Shown here: positions 10,300 through 20,332 of the stretch, in pieces | Position numbering within the stretch: the first letter of the stretch is position 1 | Layout: each line of letters starts with the position of its first letter | Origin: JAIVJG01 sp964236735 | GTDB lineage: Bacteria > Acidobacteriota > Blastocatellia > Pyrinomonadales > Pyrinomonadaceae | Direction: 5' to 3' | Assembly: GCA_964236735.1 (NCBI GenBank) | Contig: CAXSFM010000004.1 | Span: 124,001 to 188,000 of the forward strand | DNA: 64,000 nt | Position numbers and translations under genes: made by a program | The notes under the pieces: generated by a model | Database searches by the model: none | What the model was told of the DNA's origin: nothing | What the model saw: the letters and a program-made list of their open reading frames with translations, nothing else

Positions 10300-13200
10300 A
10301 TGCGAATGATGCGAATTCTTGCGGCAATGTTGATCTGCGCTGTTGTTGCCGTCGGGCAGACAAATAAGGGTGGCATCAGCGGGACGGTGACGGATCAGAA
10401 CGGCGCAGCCGTTGCGGGCGCGACCGTGGTCATTACCAATCTCGGCACCAACCAGAAACAGACGATCAGCACGACTGAATCGGGCGGGTTCTCTGTGTCT
10501 TCGCTCGACCCGGTCATCTACAGCGTGACGGTGGAAGCGAAGGGCTTCAAGAAGGCTTTGGTAGAGAACGTCAAGGTGGATACGGCGGTCACTACTACAA
10601 CCGACGTGTTGCTCGTGCCCGGCGAGGTGGGTGAAGAGGTGACGGTTAATTCCGACGCGCCGCTCATCAACACAGAGTCAGGCACTGTCAGCACCACCGT
10701 CACCGAGCGACAGTTGCGCGACTTGCCGCTGAACAACCGGAGCGTGCTCGACCTGGCGTTGACAGTCCCGAACGTTTCGGGCGACGCCGGCAGCGAAGAC
10801 CCGGGCGTCAGCGCGGATCAGCCGGTTCCCGGTTTTAACCTGAATGTGAATGGAGGTCGTTCAGGCAGCACTTCTATTCTGGCCGACGGCGTCAATAACA
10901 CGGGCGTCGGCATCGCGCGCTCGGTGGTGAGCTTCACGCCGGAGACCGTGCAGGAGTTCACTGTGCAGACTTCCGCGTACTCAGCCGAATTCGGGAACAC
11001 CGGCGGCGGCACAATCAATGCGACCACCAAGTCCGGCACTAACAACTTTAATGGCATCGCGCTCTGGTACACGCGCAATCCGAAATTCAACGCGACGCAG
11101 TTCACAACCAGCACAGCGCAACGCCCTCTCAACAATCTGCGATCCAATCAAGTGTCGGTTACTTTCGGCGGGCCTATCTTCCTTCCGAAGTTCGGCGAGG
11201 GCGGCAAGTCTTTCTACAACGGAAAGAATCGCTCCTTCTTCTTTTTCGCCTACGAGCCGCGCTGGCGGACGGACTTCGTGCAAGCGTCGGCGCTCGTACC
11301 AAGCGCGGCTGAACGCACAGGCAATTTCAACAACCTCGTTCGCACGGCCAGCGGCATTCTCCCGGCGTCTGTCGCCGCGCAGTTCGGCCAGACCTCTAAC
11401 GGCAATGCGAACATTTATCAACAGTTCGTGCTGGTTAATAATCAGTTAGTTCCAATTGCGCTGGCGACGGGTAATCAGTATTGCCAGTTCAACGATCCGC
11501 GAAGAATTCTGGTTAACCAGGTGTACAACGGCGCAACCATCCAGACGCCGCAATGTACTACCGCCACCAATGCCACGCCGAACCCAGCGTTGAATATTAT
11601 TCCGCAGGCCTTCATTGACCCAATCGGGCAGAAGGTGCTGGCGTTGGAGCCGGATGCCGGGAACTATTTTCTCGATTCGGGAGTTGTCAGAAACTATTTC
11701 CTGCAACGTTCCGTCCAGCAGAACGAGACGCGCTACACTCTGCGTCTCGACCACAACTTCACGGACAGCGCGAAGGCTAACTTTCGCTACACGGTCACGC
11801 CCGCCATCGCCATCAGAGGCGCGGGCGGCGATGTTAACGGCAACACCGGCGTCTATAGCGACGCGCGACAGTTCTTGTTAGCCTTCAACAACATTATCAC
11901 TCCCACCATCGTCAACGATCTGCGGCTCAACTATACGCGCGGAAACTTCAGCGAAGACTTTTCGCCGGAGTTCTCAATTAAAACCGGGCGGAGTTTGGCC
12001 GGAGAACTCGGACTGCCTCACCTCACGCAGGGCGGCATTCCGTTGTTCTTACTGACGCAGGATGGCAGCACTTACACGAACGCCGACATCGGCGCGGGCG
12101 GCTCGACCAATAACTTCAACGTCGAGCAGCGTTACAACATCAACGACATTTTGTATTATACGCGCGGGAATAAGACCTGGAAGTTTGGCGCTGATCTGAG
12201 TGATGCACGGCTGACCGTCACGCCCTTCTTCGCTGCCTCCGGCGGCAGGCCTTCGTTCCGCGTCGTCAATACCAGCAGCAACCGCTCGACCACCATTACC
12301 AATGGCGGTAACGAATTTGCCAGCTTGCTGATCGGCGTGCCGAACGCGGTGGATGTCCGTCCGATCTTGCTCGACTATGACTACCGTTGGAAGAGTGGCG
12401 CGGTGTTCGCACAGAACGACTGGAAGGTGCGCCCGAATCTGACACTCAATCTCGGCTTCCGCTACTCGCTCCAGTATCCGCGCGTCGAGAAGCACAATCT
12501 ACAAGGCGTGTTCCGGCCTGATTTAGCTCAGACCACGACGCTGACCGACGTGCAGCGTCGCGCCTTAGCGACGAATTTAGGCGTAGCAGCGACGGCTGCG
12601 ATTCCTGATTTTGTGCCGACTTCAGTGGTTGTCCCTCCATTTGCTTTTTCAGGGATGGGTGGACGCTCGAAGTACATCACGCCGGTTGACTATAAGGGCT
12701 TCGAGCCGCGCTTCGGCTTCGCCTATAGCCCGAAGCGTAGAATATTTGGTCTGGAGTTGGAGAAGAGAGCGCTGGTCATTCGCGGCGGCTTCGGCATTTC
12801 GCACGCTACGCTGACCGGCAACAATCGCTCCCCGAATCCAGATTTCGGTGGTTTTGTGACCGCCAGCACGCTCGCCACCACCTCGACCGGCACGGCGAAT
12901 CCGAACCTGCCCATTCGTTTGTCGGACAACGCGCCGTTGCAGGGCACCGGCGGCACACTCAGCTCGATTCTGGGTATTGACTCGAACGGGTTGGTCTTCG
13001 CTAAAAGCCTCGGACTGGTCGCCTTCGCCAGCGATAACACGAACGCTTCCGGCAAGGTTCCGTACACCACGAACTGGGACTTGGCTTTGCAATTTCAACC
13101 CTTCAAGAACACCAGCATCGAGATTGCTTACGTCGGCAACAAGGGCACGCATCTGTTCCTGCCGCAAGTCAACATCAACGGGCACAACGTCAGCCAGATT

Positions 13201-14514
13201 GACGCGCTGGAGTCGCAGGGGATTGACGTGACCGGAACTATCGCCGACCCGCTGGGGCGCACGAACCTATCAAATTCCGTGATTACCTTTAGTCGCGCCG
13301 CTGCGCTGTCCACGTATCTCGGCTTCGACCCGCTCAACAAGTACTTCGATCCTTCGGCCAGCAGCATTCGCCATGCGGGTTACATAGACATCCGCCGCCG
13401 TGTCAATCGCGGCCTGACGATCACTGCGAACTACACCTATGGCAAGGGCATTGACACCGCGTCGGACGCCAGCCCGGATACGCGCGTGCTCTCGACCGGA
13501 CAGGCTCGCGGGCAAGTCTCGTTGGGCGCGCCGTTGATTTCGGATCGCTCCATCTCGACCTACGACATCAAGAACAACTTCAGTTCGACCTTTCTCTGGG
13601 ACGTGCCGCTTGGACGCAGGCGCGAGTTCCTCTCCAACGCTCCGAAGGTCGTGGATGCGATACTCGGAAACTGGAGCGTCTCCGGCGTGGTGCGTCTGCC
13701 GGGAGGCACGCCGTTCTTGCCGTTTATCACTGACCCGAACAAACTGGCGGGCGTTAATTTCAACCGCATCGTCAGGCCGGACATCGTGCCGGGCGTGCCG
13801 CTCAGGAATCCTCTGTGGAAGCGCGATTGCCCGGTCGGGAGTTCTGCGCCGCCAACGGGCTGCGAACCCTACATCAATCCAGCCGCGTTCATGCGTCCCG
13901 TCAAGGGCACGCTCGGCAATGCCCCGCGCACGCTTGATATTCGTCCGCCCCGGCAGGAGTACTTCGACTTTTCTCTCTCGAAAGACTTCAAGTGGCCGTT
14001 CCTCGGCGGCAAGGATGGACGGCGGCGCATCAACTTCAGGATGGACTTGATCAATGCCTTCAACCACCCTAACTTCCGCTACAACAACACAGGCAATACG
14101 CCTTTCGGTCTGGGCACTTTCCCGACTGAAATCACCACCGAGCTTGTGAGCGGCGTCGCTCAACCGATCACCGCAGCGGAATACAATACATGGGCGACGT
14201 TCAACAACCAGCCGTTGTCAACCACTACGGCGGGCGCGGCTCAACTCGCGGCGATCAGGGCGAACGTCAATTCCACACGTCAGACCGGCGCGCTCGGCGC
14301 GGGAACTGGCGGTTTGCCGCTGGACTTCTTCCACGTCGCATTGCCGCAGGGCTTCGCGACACGTAACCCGCTCTCGTTCGACATCACCAAGCTGGATCAA
14401 TACAAGCTCTATCGTATCCGGCAGAACTATGATCAGAATTTCGGCACGCTGACCGGCAATAGCTCGGCGTCGAACCCGCGCTATATCCAGTTCGGTCTTA
14501 GAATCTTCTTCTAA
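10300..14514 (+). CDS. Oar-like TonB-dependent outer-membrane receptor with carboxypeptidase-regulatory-like domain
   Basis: A 1404-residue outer-membrane protein. Signal peptide MRMMRILAAMLICAVVAVG; carboxypeptidase-regulatory-like beta-sandwich at about 25-110 (GGISGTVTDQNGAAVAGATV); plug domain at about 125-245 (RQLRDLPLNNRSVLDLALTV; VNGGRSGSTSILADGVNNTG; GGGTINATTKSGTNNFNG); then a very long beta-barrel with many YxNxxxxx-like strands, ending in RYIQFGLRIFF with the terminal aromatic residue of barrel proteins. This architecture is characteristic of Acidobacteriota. It probably imports an oligosaccharide such as rhamnogalacturonan fragments. ATG at 10300 has a strong GAGAGGAAG upstream. 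A hairpin terminator follows 45 bases after the stop. Confidence 0.88.
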   Translation: MRMMRILAAMLICAVVAVGQTNKGGISGTVTDQNGAAVAGATVVITNLGTNQKQTISTTESGGFSVSSLDPVIYSVTVEAKGFKKALVENVKVDTAVTTTTDVLLVPGEVGEEVTVNSDAPLINTESGTVSTTVTERQLRDLPLNNRSVLDLALTVPNVSGDAGSEDPGVSADQPVPGFNLNVNGGRSGSTSILADGVNNTGVGIARSVVSFTPETVQEFTVQTSAYSAEFGNTGGGTINATTKSGTNNFNGIALWYTRNPKFNATQFTTSTAQRPLNNLRSNQVSVTFGGPIFLPKFGEGGKSFYNGKNRSFFFFAYEPRWRTDFVQASALVPSAAERTGNFNNLVRTASGILPASVAAQFGQTSNGNANIYQQFVLVNNQLVPIALATGNQYCQFNDPRRILVNQVYNGATIQTPQCTTATNATPNPALNIIPQAFIDPIGQKVLALEPDAGNYFLDSGVVRNYFLQRSVQQNETRYTLRLDHNFTDSAKANFRYTVTPAIAIRGAGGDVNGNTGVYSDARQFLLAFNNIITPTIVNDLRLNYTRGNFSEDFSPEFSIKTGRSLAGELGLPHLTQGGIPLFLLTQDGSTYTNADIGAGGSTNNFNVEQRYNINDILYYTRGNKTWKFGADLSDARLTVTPFFAASGGRPSFRVVNTSSNRSTTITNGGNEFASLLIGVPNAVDVRPILLDYDYRWKSGAVFAQNDWKVRPNLTLNLGFRYSLQYPRVEKHNLQGVFRPDLAQTTTLTDVQRRALATNLGVAATAAIPDFVPTSVVVPPFAFSGMGGRSKYITPVDYKGFEPRFGFAYSPKRRIFGLELEKRALVIRGGFGISHATLTGNNRSPNPDFGGFVTASTLATTSTGTANPNLPIRLSDNAPLQGTGGTLSSILGIDSNGLVFAKSLGLVAFASDNTNASGKVPYTTNWDLALQFQPFKNTSIEIAYVGNKGTHLFLPQVNINGHNVSQIDALESQGIDVTGTIADPLGRTNLSNSVITFSRAAALSTYLGFDPLNKYFDPSASSIRHAGYIDIRRRVNRGLTITANYTYGKGIDTASDASPDTRVLSTGQARGQVSLGAPLISDRSISTYDIKNNFSSTFLWDVPLGRRREFLSNAPKVVDAILGNWSVSGVVRLPGGTPFLPFITDPNKLAGVNFNRIVRPDIVPGVPLRNPLWKRDCPVGSSAPPTGCEPYINPAAFMRPVKGTLGNAPRTLDIRPPRQEYFDFSLSKDFKWPFLGGKDGRRRINFRMDLINAFNHPNFRYNNTGNTPFGLGTFPTEITTELVSGVAQPITAAEYNTWATFNNQPLSTTTAGAAQLAAIRANVNSTRQTGALGAGTGGLPLDFFHVALPQGFATRNPLSFDITKLDQYKLYRIRQNYDQNFGTLTGNSSASNPRYIQFGLRIFF

Positions 14515-14558
14515 ACGGGAGAGGACATCTGCCAGTTCCGCACTGACAACGTACAACG

Positions 14559-14599
14559 CTAAGAAGGGCGGTCGGCTCACAGGCCACCGCCCTTCTTAG
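14559..14599 (+). terminator. Hairpin terminator after the TonB-dependent receptor
   Basis: A perfect 14-base stem: CTAAGAAGGGCGGT (14559-14572) pairs with ACCGCCCTTCTTAG (14586-14599). The loop is 13 bases and contains a further GGC/GCC pairing. The T tract after it is weak, so it may be Rho-independent or simply a 3'-end stabiliser. It separates the receptor from the next gene. Confidence 0.7.
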
Positions 14600-14689
14600 T
14601 TCTGATCGTATCGCAACGCACGAAAAAAATATCTACATGTCCGTCAAGCCAACGACCCGCTCGTTGAAAAAGATGAGGTGCGAAAAATC

Positions 14690-15973
14690 ATGAAGCTCTA
14701 CAAAATTCTGGCGCTGATACCTTTATTCTTAACCACCGCGCAGGCGCAAAAACAAGAGCCGCCGCGCGAGTGGGTTGACCCCGACACAGGCCACCGTGTC
14801 ATACGCCTGTCCGACGAGCCGGGCAGCCAGAGTCTCTACTTCCATCAAAACGGTTACACGCCGGATGGAGAAAAGTTAATCATCACGACGCCCACCGGAT
14901 TGTCCACAGTTAATCTCAAGACGCACGCGATTGAAAAAGTCGTCGAGGGGCGGGTCAATCTCATTATGACCGGCAGAAAAACCGGGCAGGCTTACTACGC
15001 CAAGATGGGCGTCGTGTACGCCGTTGACCTCAACACGAAAGCCACACGCGAGATCGCTAAATTGCCGGAGCATGGCTCCGTCGCCAGCGTCAATTCGGAT
15101 GAAACGCTGCTCGCGGGCACGATCACGGAAGGCAACGTGCCGGGCAGTCCGCCGCCAGCGCAGGCCGCACCGACACCCGACACGTCTTCAACTGCGAACG
15201 CATCTCCACAGCGTCCGCAGCCGGGACGCGACAGCTATCCGGGTAAAGGCGACATGATGGAGCGGCGTCTGGCCGCGCACTTGCCGATGCAGTTGTTTAT
15301 CCTGAATATCAAGACGGGCGAGATGAAGACGATTCTGCGAAGCACCGACTGGCTCAACCACCTTCAATTTTCGCCCGCCGATCCGACGCTCCTGATGTTC
15401 TGCCACGAAGGCCCCTGGCACAAAGTTGATCGTACATGGATCATTCGCACCGACGGCAGCGCGCTGACGCAGATTCACCACCGCACCATCAACATGGAAA
15501 TCGAAGGACACGAGTTTTTCAGCGGCGATGGCAAGATGATCTGGTACGACTTGCAAACGCCGCGCAGTGAAGTGTTCTGGCTGGGCGGTTATGAAATCGC
15601 GACGGGCAAGAGAACCTGGTATCACCTGCAACGCCCCGAATGGTCTGTGCATTACAACGTCTCGCCCGACAGCCAACTCTTCGCAGGTGACGGCGGCGGC
15701 CCCAGCAGTGTCGCTGCGCCGGGCAACGGGCAATGGATTTACCTGTTCCATCCTGACCTCGTGCCCGACCGCACGAATAATCAACTGGCTAATTCCAAAG
15801 ACCTCATCCAAGCGGGTTATTTCAAGTCGGAGAAATTAGTCAATCTCTCGAAGCACGACTACAGCCTTGAGCCGAACGTGACGTTTACGCCGGACATGAA
15901 ATGGATCGTCTTCCGCTCGAACATGTTCGGCGCGACGCACGTCTTCGCCGTCGAAGTGAAGAAAGCTCAGTGA
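14690..15973 (+). CDS. Exported oligogalacturonate-lyase-like beta-propeller protein (PL22-like)
   Basis: About 427 residues with signal peptide MKLYKILALIPLFLTTAQAQ; ATG 14690 is chosen because GAGGTG lies 9 bases upstream and the export signal starts here. The oligogalacturonate lyase pattern is visible: WVDPDTGHRVIRLSDEPGSQ, SLYFHQNGYTPDGEKLIITT, EIEGHEFFSGDGKMIWYD, and VHYNVSPDSQLFAGDGGG. Family members cleave unsaturated digalacturonate with Mn2+ and are usually cytoplasmic. This one is exported, has a proline/alanine-rich insert near residues 150-190, and lacks the HPHP-type metal-ligand motif, reading LEPNVTFTPD instead. It may have altered activity or be a non-catalytic relative. Confidence 0.72.
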   Translation: MKLYKILALIPLFLTTAQAQKQEPPREWVDPDTGHRVIRLSDEPGSQSLYFHQNGYTPDGEKLIITTPTGLSTVNLKTHAIEKVVEGRVNLIMTGRKTGQAYYAKMGVVYAVDLNTKATREIAKLPEHGSVASVNSDETLLAGTITEGNVPGSPPPAQAAPTPDTSSTANASPQRPQPGRDSYPGKGDMMERRLAAHLPMQLFILNIKTGEMKTILRSTDWLNHLQFSPADPTLLMFCHEGPWHKVDRTWIIRTDGSALTQIHHRTINMEIEGHEFFSGDGKMIWYDLQTPRSEVFWLGGYEIATGKRTWYHLQRPEWSVHYNVSPDSQLFAGDGGGPSSVAAPGNGQWIYLFHPDLVPDRTNNQLANSKDLIQAGYFKSEKLVNLSKHDYSLEPNVTFTPDMKWIVFRSNMFGATHVFAVEVKKAQ

Positions 15974-16007
15974 GCGCGCCAGCCCAGCGGACGCCGGGTG
16001 ATATGTG

Positions 16008-16913
16008 ATGAGCAAAACATTCATGCAAGCGTGTCTGTCCTCGTTTCTACTGATGAGTAGCTTCGTTATCTGCGCGTCCGTTGCGCTCGCGCAAGAACGC
16101 GCGCCCGAACAAGCGTTTGCGCTCTGGCCGTCAGACGCGCCGGGCGCGCAGGGGCATGAGCCTGTTGACATCCCGACGCTGACGCCCTTCCTGCCGCCGA
16201 AAGAGAAAGCGACCGGCGCGGCCATCATCGTCTGTCCCGGCGGAGGCTACACGCATCTGGCGGAGCATGAGGGGCGACCCGTCGCCGAGTGGCTCAACTC
16301 CATCGGCATCACGGCCTTCGTGCTCAAGTACCGGCTCGGCCCGCGCTATCATCATCCGGCTCCGCTGCAAGACGCGGCGCGCGCCATTCGCACTGTGCGC
16401 TCACGCGCGAAAGAGTGGGGGCTTGATCCTGACAGGATAGGCATTCTCGGTTTTTCTGCCGGCGGCCATCTTGCGGCGACCGCCGGCACGCATTTCGATG
16501 CGGGCAAACTTGATGCGACCGATGTCATTGAGCGTGTGAGTTCAAGACCGAATCTGATGATCCTGATTTATCCGGTCATCACGATGAGAGAGCAGGGGCA
16601 CGCCGGTTCAAAAAAGAATCTGCTTGGCGATGCGCCGAGTGCGGAACTCGTCGCCCTGCTCTCGAACGAAGAGCATGTCACGAAAGAGACACCGCCGACC
16701 TTTCTCGTGCATACCGCGAACGATGCCACTGTCCCGGTAGAAAACAGCCTGCTCTTTGTCGCCGCGCTACGCAAAGCCGGTGTGCCCTTCGAGTTGCATC
16801 TCTACGAGCGCGGCGCGCACGGGTTCGGCCTCGGCACGAAGGATTTGATACTGGCGACATGGCCGGGGCATTGCGCCGACTGGTTACGACAACACGGCTT
16901 CCTCAATGCGTAG
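16008..16913 (+). CDS. Exported alpha/beta-hydrolase, probable acetyl (xylan/pectin) esterase
   Basis: About 301 residues with a signal peptide ending near CASVALAQ. Alpha/beta-hydrolase features: oxyanion segment IIVCPGGGYTHLAEHEG, nucleophile elbow GILGFSAGGHLAA (Ser), acid loop HTANDATVPVENS (Asp) and catalytic His in ERGAHGFGLG. This is the BD-FAE / acetyl-xylan-esterase-like group common in polysaccharide loci. Acetyl removal from pectin or hemicellulose is the likely role; the exact substrate is not evident. It starts 35 bases after the lyase-like gene and is probably co-transcribed with it and with the following GH2 gene. Confidence 0.78.
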   Translation: MSKTFMQACLSSFLLMSSFVICASVALAQERAPEQAFALWPSDAPGAQGHEPVDIPTLTPFLPPKEKATGAAIIVCPGGGYTHLAEHEGRPVAEWLNSIGITAFVLKYRLGPRYHHPAPLQDAARAIRTVRSRAKEWGLDPDRIGILGFSAGGHLAATAGTHFDAGKLDATDVIERVSSRPNLMILIYPVITMREQGHAGSKKNLLGDAPSAELVALLSNEEHVTKETPPTFLVHTANDATVPVENSLLFVAALRKAGVPFELHLYERGAHGFGLGTKDLILATWPGHCADWLRQHGFLNA

Positions 16914-16954
16914 GCGCAGCCATCCATGCCCGCACATTAAAGTGGAGGAGTTCG

Positions 16955-19312
16955 ATGCGATCAACTGACGATAAGCAACTCAACCGGCGAGCCTTCTTGC
17001 AAGCGAGCGGCGCGGGACTCGCCGGTCTCGCCCTCTTGCCGGAACTGCGCGCCCAAGCCGCCGTGCAGGGCGCGGCCAGCAACTCGCAGCGGCGCATCTT
17101 CCCGCTCAATCACAAATGGCTTTACAGCGACAGCGTCGCGCCCGACTCGGCCAGCCCCGCGTTCGATGACAGCCGCTTCGAGCGGGTCACGATCCCGCAC
17201 ACGAACCGGCGTCTGCCATGGCACGGCTTCGAGGATAAGTCGTTTCAATTCATCTCACGCTACCGGCGTCACTTCAAACTGCCGGCGGAGTTGCGCGGCC
17301 AACGTGTCTTCGTTGACTTCAGCGGCGTGATGACGGCGGCGACTGTCCATCTCAACGGGCAACGGCTCGGCGACTATCGCGGCGGCTACACGCCTTTCTC
17401 TTTCGAGTTGACCTCGCACGTCAACTGGAAAGGCGATAACGTGCTGGCCGTCGAAGTTGATTCAACGGAGCGCGCGGACATCCCGCCCTTCGGCGGCGAC
17501 ATTGATTACCTGACCTTCGGCGGCATCTATCGCGACGTGGCGTTGCGCGTCGTCTCTGGCACGTTCATCGAAAACATCTTCGCCAAGCCCGTCGCAGTGC
17601 TCGGCGCTGACCGGCGGGTTGACGTGCGCTGTTACCTCAACGGCCAGAGCGCGAAGCCCACCACGACGATGCCGCCGCTCAAGCTGACAATTGAACTGCG
17701 CGACGGCGAGCGTCTCGTCGCCACCGCGAGTCGCGAATTGTCGCCCGCCGATTCGTCGCCGCACTACGACGTGACGCTGACCAATCTGGGTGCGGTCGAG
17801 CTTTGGGATTTAGATAAACCCAAGCTGTATCAAGTGCGCGCGCAACTATATGCGGGCGCGGAACTCCTCGATCACTTCGACACGCGCATCGGTTTCCGCG
17901 AGGCGCGCTTCACGCCCGAAGGTTTCCATCTAAACGGGAAGCACATCAAGCTGCGCGGCCTCAATCGCCATCAGACATTTCCGTTCGTGGGACAGGCGAT
18001 GCCCGCGCGCGTCCAACGCCGCGATGCGTGGCTGCTCAAGCGCGAACTCAAGTGCAACATCGTCCGCACGTCGCACTATCCGCAGTCGCCGCATTTCCTC
18101 GACGCCTGCGACGAGTTGGGTCTGCTTGTCTTCGAGGAGATACCGGGCTGGCAACACATCGGCGACCAGCCGTGGAAAGACCTCTCCGTACAGTACGTCG
18201 AGACGATGATCCGTCGCGACTGGAACCATCCCGCGATTATCCTGTGGGGAGCGCGCGTCAACGAGTCGCACGACGACCACGATTTCTACGTCCGCACGAA
18301 CAATCTGGCGCACTCGCTCGACGACTCGCGACAGACGGGCGGCGTGCGTTACAACTATCAATCGGAGCGGCTGGAAGATGTCTTCACGATGAACGACTTC
18401 GGCTTTCCGCTTCGTCCTCCGAACCATCCGCTTTATCTGAACACGGAGTTTGTCGGGCACATCTACCCGACAAAGCAGAACGATAACGTCGAGCGCATCA
18501 CTGAACACACGATGCGCCACGCGCGCGTCCACAATCAACTCGCCTCGGATGACAAGTACGCGGGCGGTCTCGGCTGGTGCGCCTTCGACTACAACACGCA
18601 CGCGAACTTCTGTTCCGGCGACCACGTTTGTTATCACGGCGTCAGCGACATCTTCCGCATCCCGAAACCGGCGGCTGGCTTTTACAAATCGCAATGTGAT
18701 CCAGGCGAGGAGATCGTACTCGTGCCGGCCTTCCACTGGGCGCGCGGTGATCGCAACGAAAGCTTCAGCACCGCGATGGTCTGCTCCAACTGCGAGAGGT
18801 TGAAATTTTATCTGGCCGATCAACTTCTGGAAGAAGTCGAGCCTGACCGGACAAACTTCGGCCACCTGCCGCACCCGCCGTTCGTCACCGATCTCCGCGC
18901 CGCCTTCCGCAAAGGCTGGGGCGACCTACGCATCGAGGGCTACATCGGCGGGCGTAAAGTGATTACCAAGACGCTCTCAGGCAAAGGCGCGGACGCGCTG
19001 TTTCACGTCGAGCCGGATGACACCGAACTGTTCGCCGACGGCATAGATGCCACGCGCGTCGTCATGCGCGTGACTGATGAGTTTGGCGCGCAACGCCCGT
19101 TTGCCGGTAGCGCGATTGCGCTGACGATTGCGGGGCCGGGCGAGATCATCGGCGAGAATCCGTTCGCGCTCGCGGGCGGCGTCGGGGCTGTCTGGATCAA
19201 GACGAAGGAATTGCCGGGCGTCATTCGTCTCAGCGCGACGCATCCGACGCTCGGCACGAAGACGATTGAGATACGCGCGACACGTCCGCCGGTCGTCGCT
19301 CAAGCGTTGTAA
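16955..19312 (+). CDS. Tat-exported GH2 glycoside hydrolase (beta-galactosidase-like)
   Basis: 785 residues from ATG 16955, preceded by GGAGGAG. The N terminus carries a twin-arginine signal (NRRAFLQASGAGLAGL), so it is exported folded. The GH2 sugar-binding domain spans about 45-215 (WLYSDSVAPDS; FVDFSGVMTAATVHLNGQRL), then an immunoglobulin-like domain and a TIM barrel. The likely acid/base is Glu437 in GARVNESHDD and the nucleophile Glu498 in YLNTEFVGHIYPTKQ. C-terminal DUF4982/Big-like domains follow (ELFADGIDATRVVMRVTDE). Family activities include beta-galactosidase, glucuronidase and mannosidase; galactan side chains of RG-I are a reasonable target. Confidence 0.83.
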   Translation: MRSTDDKQLNRRAFLQASGAGLAGLALLPELRAQAAVQGAASNSQRRIFPLNHKWLYSDSVAPDSASPAFDDSRFERVTIPHTNRRLPWHGFEDKSFQFISRYRRHFKLPAELRGQRVFVDFSGVMTAATVHLNGQRLGDYRGGYTPFSFELTSHVNWKGDNVLAVEVDSTERADIPPFGGDIDYLTFGGIYRDVALRVVSGTFIENIFAKPVAVLGADRRVDVRCYLNGQSAKPTTTMPPLKLTIELRDGERLVATASRELSPADSSPHYDVTLTNLGAVELWDLDKPKLYQVRAQLYAGAELLDHFDTRIGFREARFTPEGFHLNGKHIKLRGLNRHQTFPFVGQAMPARVQRRDAWLLKRELKCNIVRTSHYPQSPHFLDACDELGLLVFEEIPGWQHIGDQPWKDLSVQYVETMIRRDWNHPAIILWGARVNESHDDHDFYVRTNNLAHSLDDSRQTGGVRYNYQSERLEDVFTMNDFGFPLRPPNHPLYLNTEFVGHIYPTKQNDNVERITEHTMRHARVHNQLASDDKYAGGLGWCAFDYNTHANFCSGDHVCYHGVSDIFRIPKPAAGFYKSQCDPGEEIVLVPAFHWARGDRNESFSTAMVCSNCERLKFYLADQLLEEVEPDRTNFGHLPHPPFVTDLRAAFRKGWGDLRIEGYIGGRKVITKTLSGKGADALFHVEPDDTELFADGIDATRVVMRVTDEFGAQRPFAGSAIALTIAGPGEIIGENPFALAGGVGAVWIKTKELPGVIRLSATHPTLGTKTIEIRATRPPVVAQAL

Positions 19313-19342
19313 AAAAAACTGCGAACGACGAGGATAAAATTG

Positions 19343-20317
19343 ATGGCCGTGAAGTGGGGATTGATTGGTTGCGGAGACATCGCGCGCAAGCGTATCGCGC
19401 CCGCTTTGCTCGCCTTACCCGATTGCGAACTTGTGGCCGTCAGCCGCGCGCAGTTCGCACAGGCCGAAGCGTTCGCCAGAGAGTTCGGCGCGCGGAAGTG
19501 GCACGAGGACTGGCGGGAACTGTGCGCCGACGAAGAGCTTGATGCAGTTTACATCGCGACTCCGGTGCATCTGCACGCCGCGCAGACCATCGCCGCCGCC
19601 GAGGCCGGCAAGCATGTGCTGTGCGAAAAACCTATGGCGCTCGATGTGCGCGAGTGCGAGCGAATGATCGCGGCGTGCCGTGCCAATCACGTCAAGTTGG
19701 GCGTCGCCTATTACCGCCATTTTTATCCGGTCATCGCGCGCATCAAAGGCTTGTTGGCAGCGGGCGCAATCGGCCAAGTCGTGCTCGCGCAGATTAACGC
19801 CTTCGAGTGGTTCAATCCACCGCCGGATCATCCGCGCCGCTGGCTGCTCGAACAGGAACAATCCGGCGGCGGCCCGATGTTCGACTTCGGCTGCCACCGG
19901 ATCGAAATTCTCCTAGACCTCTGCGGGAAGATCACAGACACGCAGAGCGTGCTGCGTAAAGTTTTATTTGAGCGCGCGGTGGAAGACACCGGCGTCGGCA
20001 TCTTTCAGTTCGAGCGTGGGACGTTGGCAACACTGACCGTCACGCACGCGGCGCACGAGCCGCAGGACACGCTCGACATCTACGGCAGTCAAGGCTCGCT
20101 CCACGTCGCGTCGCTCAATGAAGGCAAGTTGCAGATTAAGTCGAGTGACGGCGAACGCTTTGAAACGCACGCGCCCGCGCCGAACATCCATCAGCCGCTC
20201 ATCGCCGACTTCGTGCAAGCCATTCTGGATGAACGCGAGCCGCTCGTGAACGGCGAGACGGGGCTGGCTGTGGCTCAGGTAGAAGCGGATATTTATCGTC
20301 GCCCGCTCACTGCTTGA
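19343..20317 (+). CDS. Gfo/Idh/MocA family NAD(P)-dependent oxidoreductase
   Basis: 324 residues with an N-terminal Rossmann fold (WGLIGCGDIARKRIAP), YIATPVHLHAAQTIAAAEAG, the family CEKPMALDVRECE motif (catalytic Lys of EKP near residue 95) and a C-terminal domain with GGGPMFDFGCHRIEILLDL. Such enzymes oxidise or epimerise sugars, inositols or sugar acids; substrate cannot be read from sequence. ATG 19343 has GAGGA about 9 bases upstream and is preferred over the overlapping TTG at 19340. It follows the GH2 gene by 30 bases and converges with the sulfatase. Confidence 0.83.
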   Translation: MAVKWGLIGCGDIARKRIAPALLALPDCELVAVSRAQFAQAEAFAREFGARKWHEDWRELCADEELDAVYIATPVHLHAAQTIAAAEAGKHVLCEKPMALDVRECERMIAACRANHVKLGVAYYRHFYPVIARIKGLLAAGAIGQVVLAQINAFEWFNPPPDHPRRWLLEQEQSGGGPMFDFGCHRIEILLDLCGKITDTQSVLRKVLFERAVEDTGVGIFQFERGTLATLTVTHAAHEPQDTLDIYGSQGSLHVASLNEGKLQIKSSDGERFETHAPAPNIHQPLIADFVQAILDEREPLVNGETGLAVAQVEADIYRRPLTA

Positions 20318-20332
20318 ACCGCGCGGCGTAAG

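Noticed and set aside
17930..18874. Antisense open frame within the Tat-exported GH2 gene
   Set aside because: Valine/arginine-rich shadow of the real frame with no motif.
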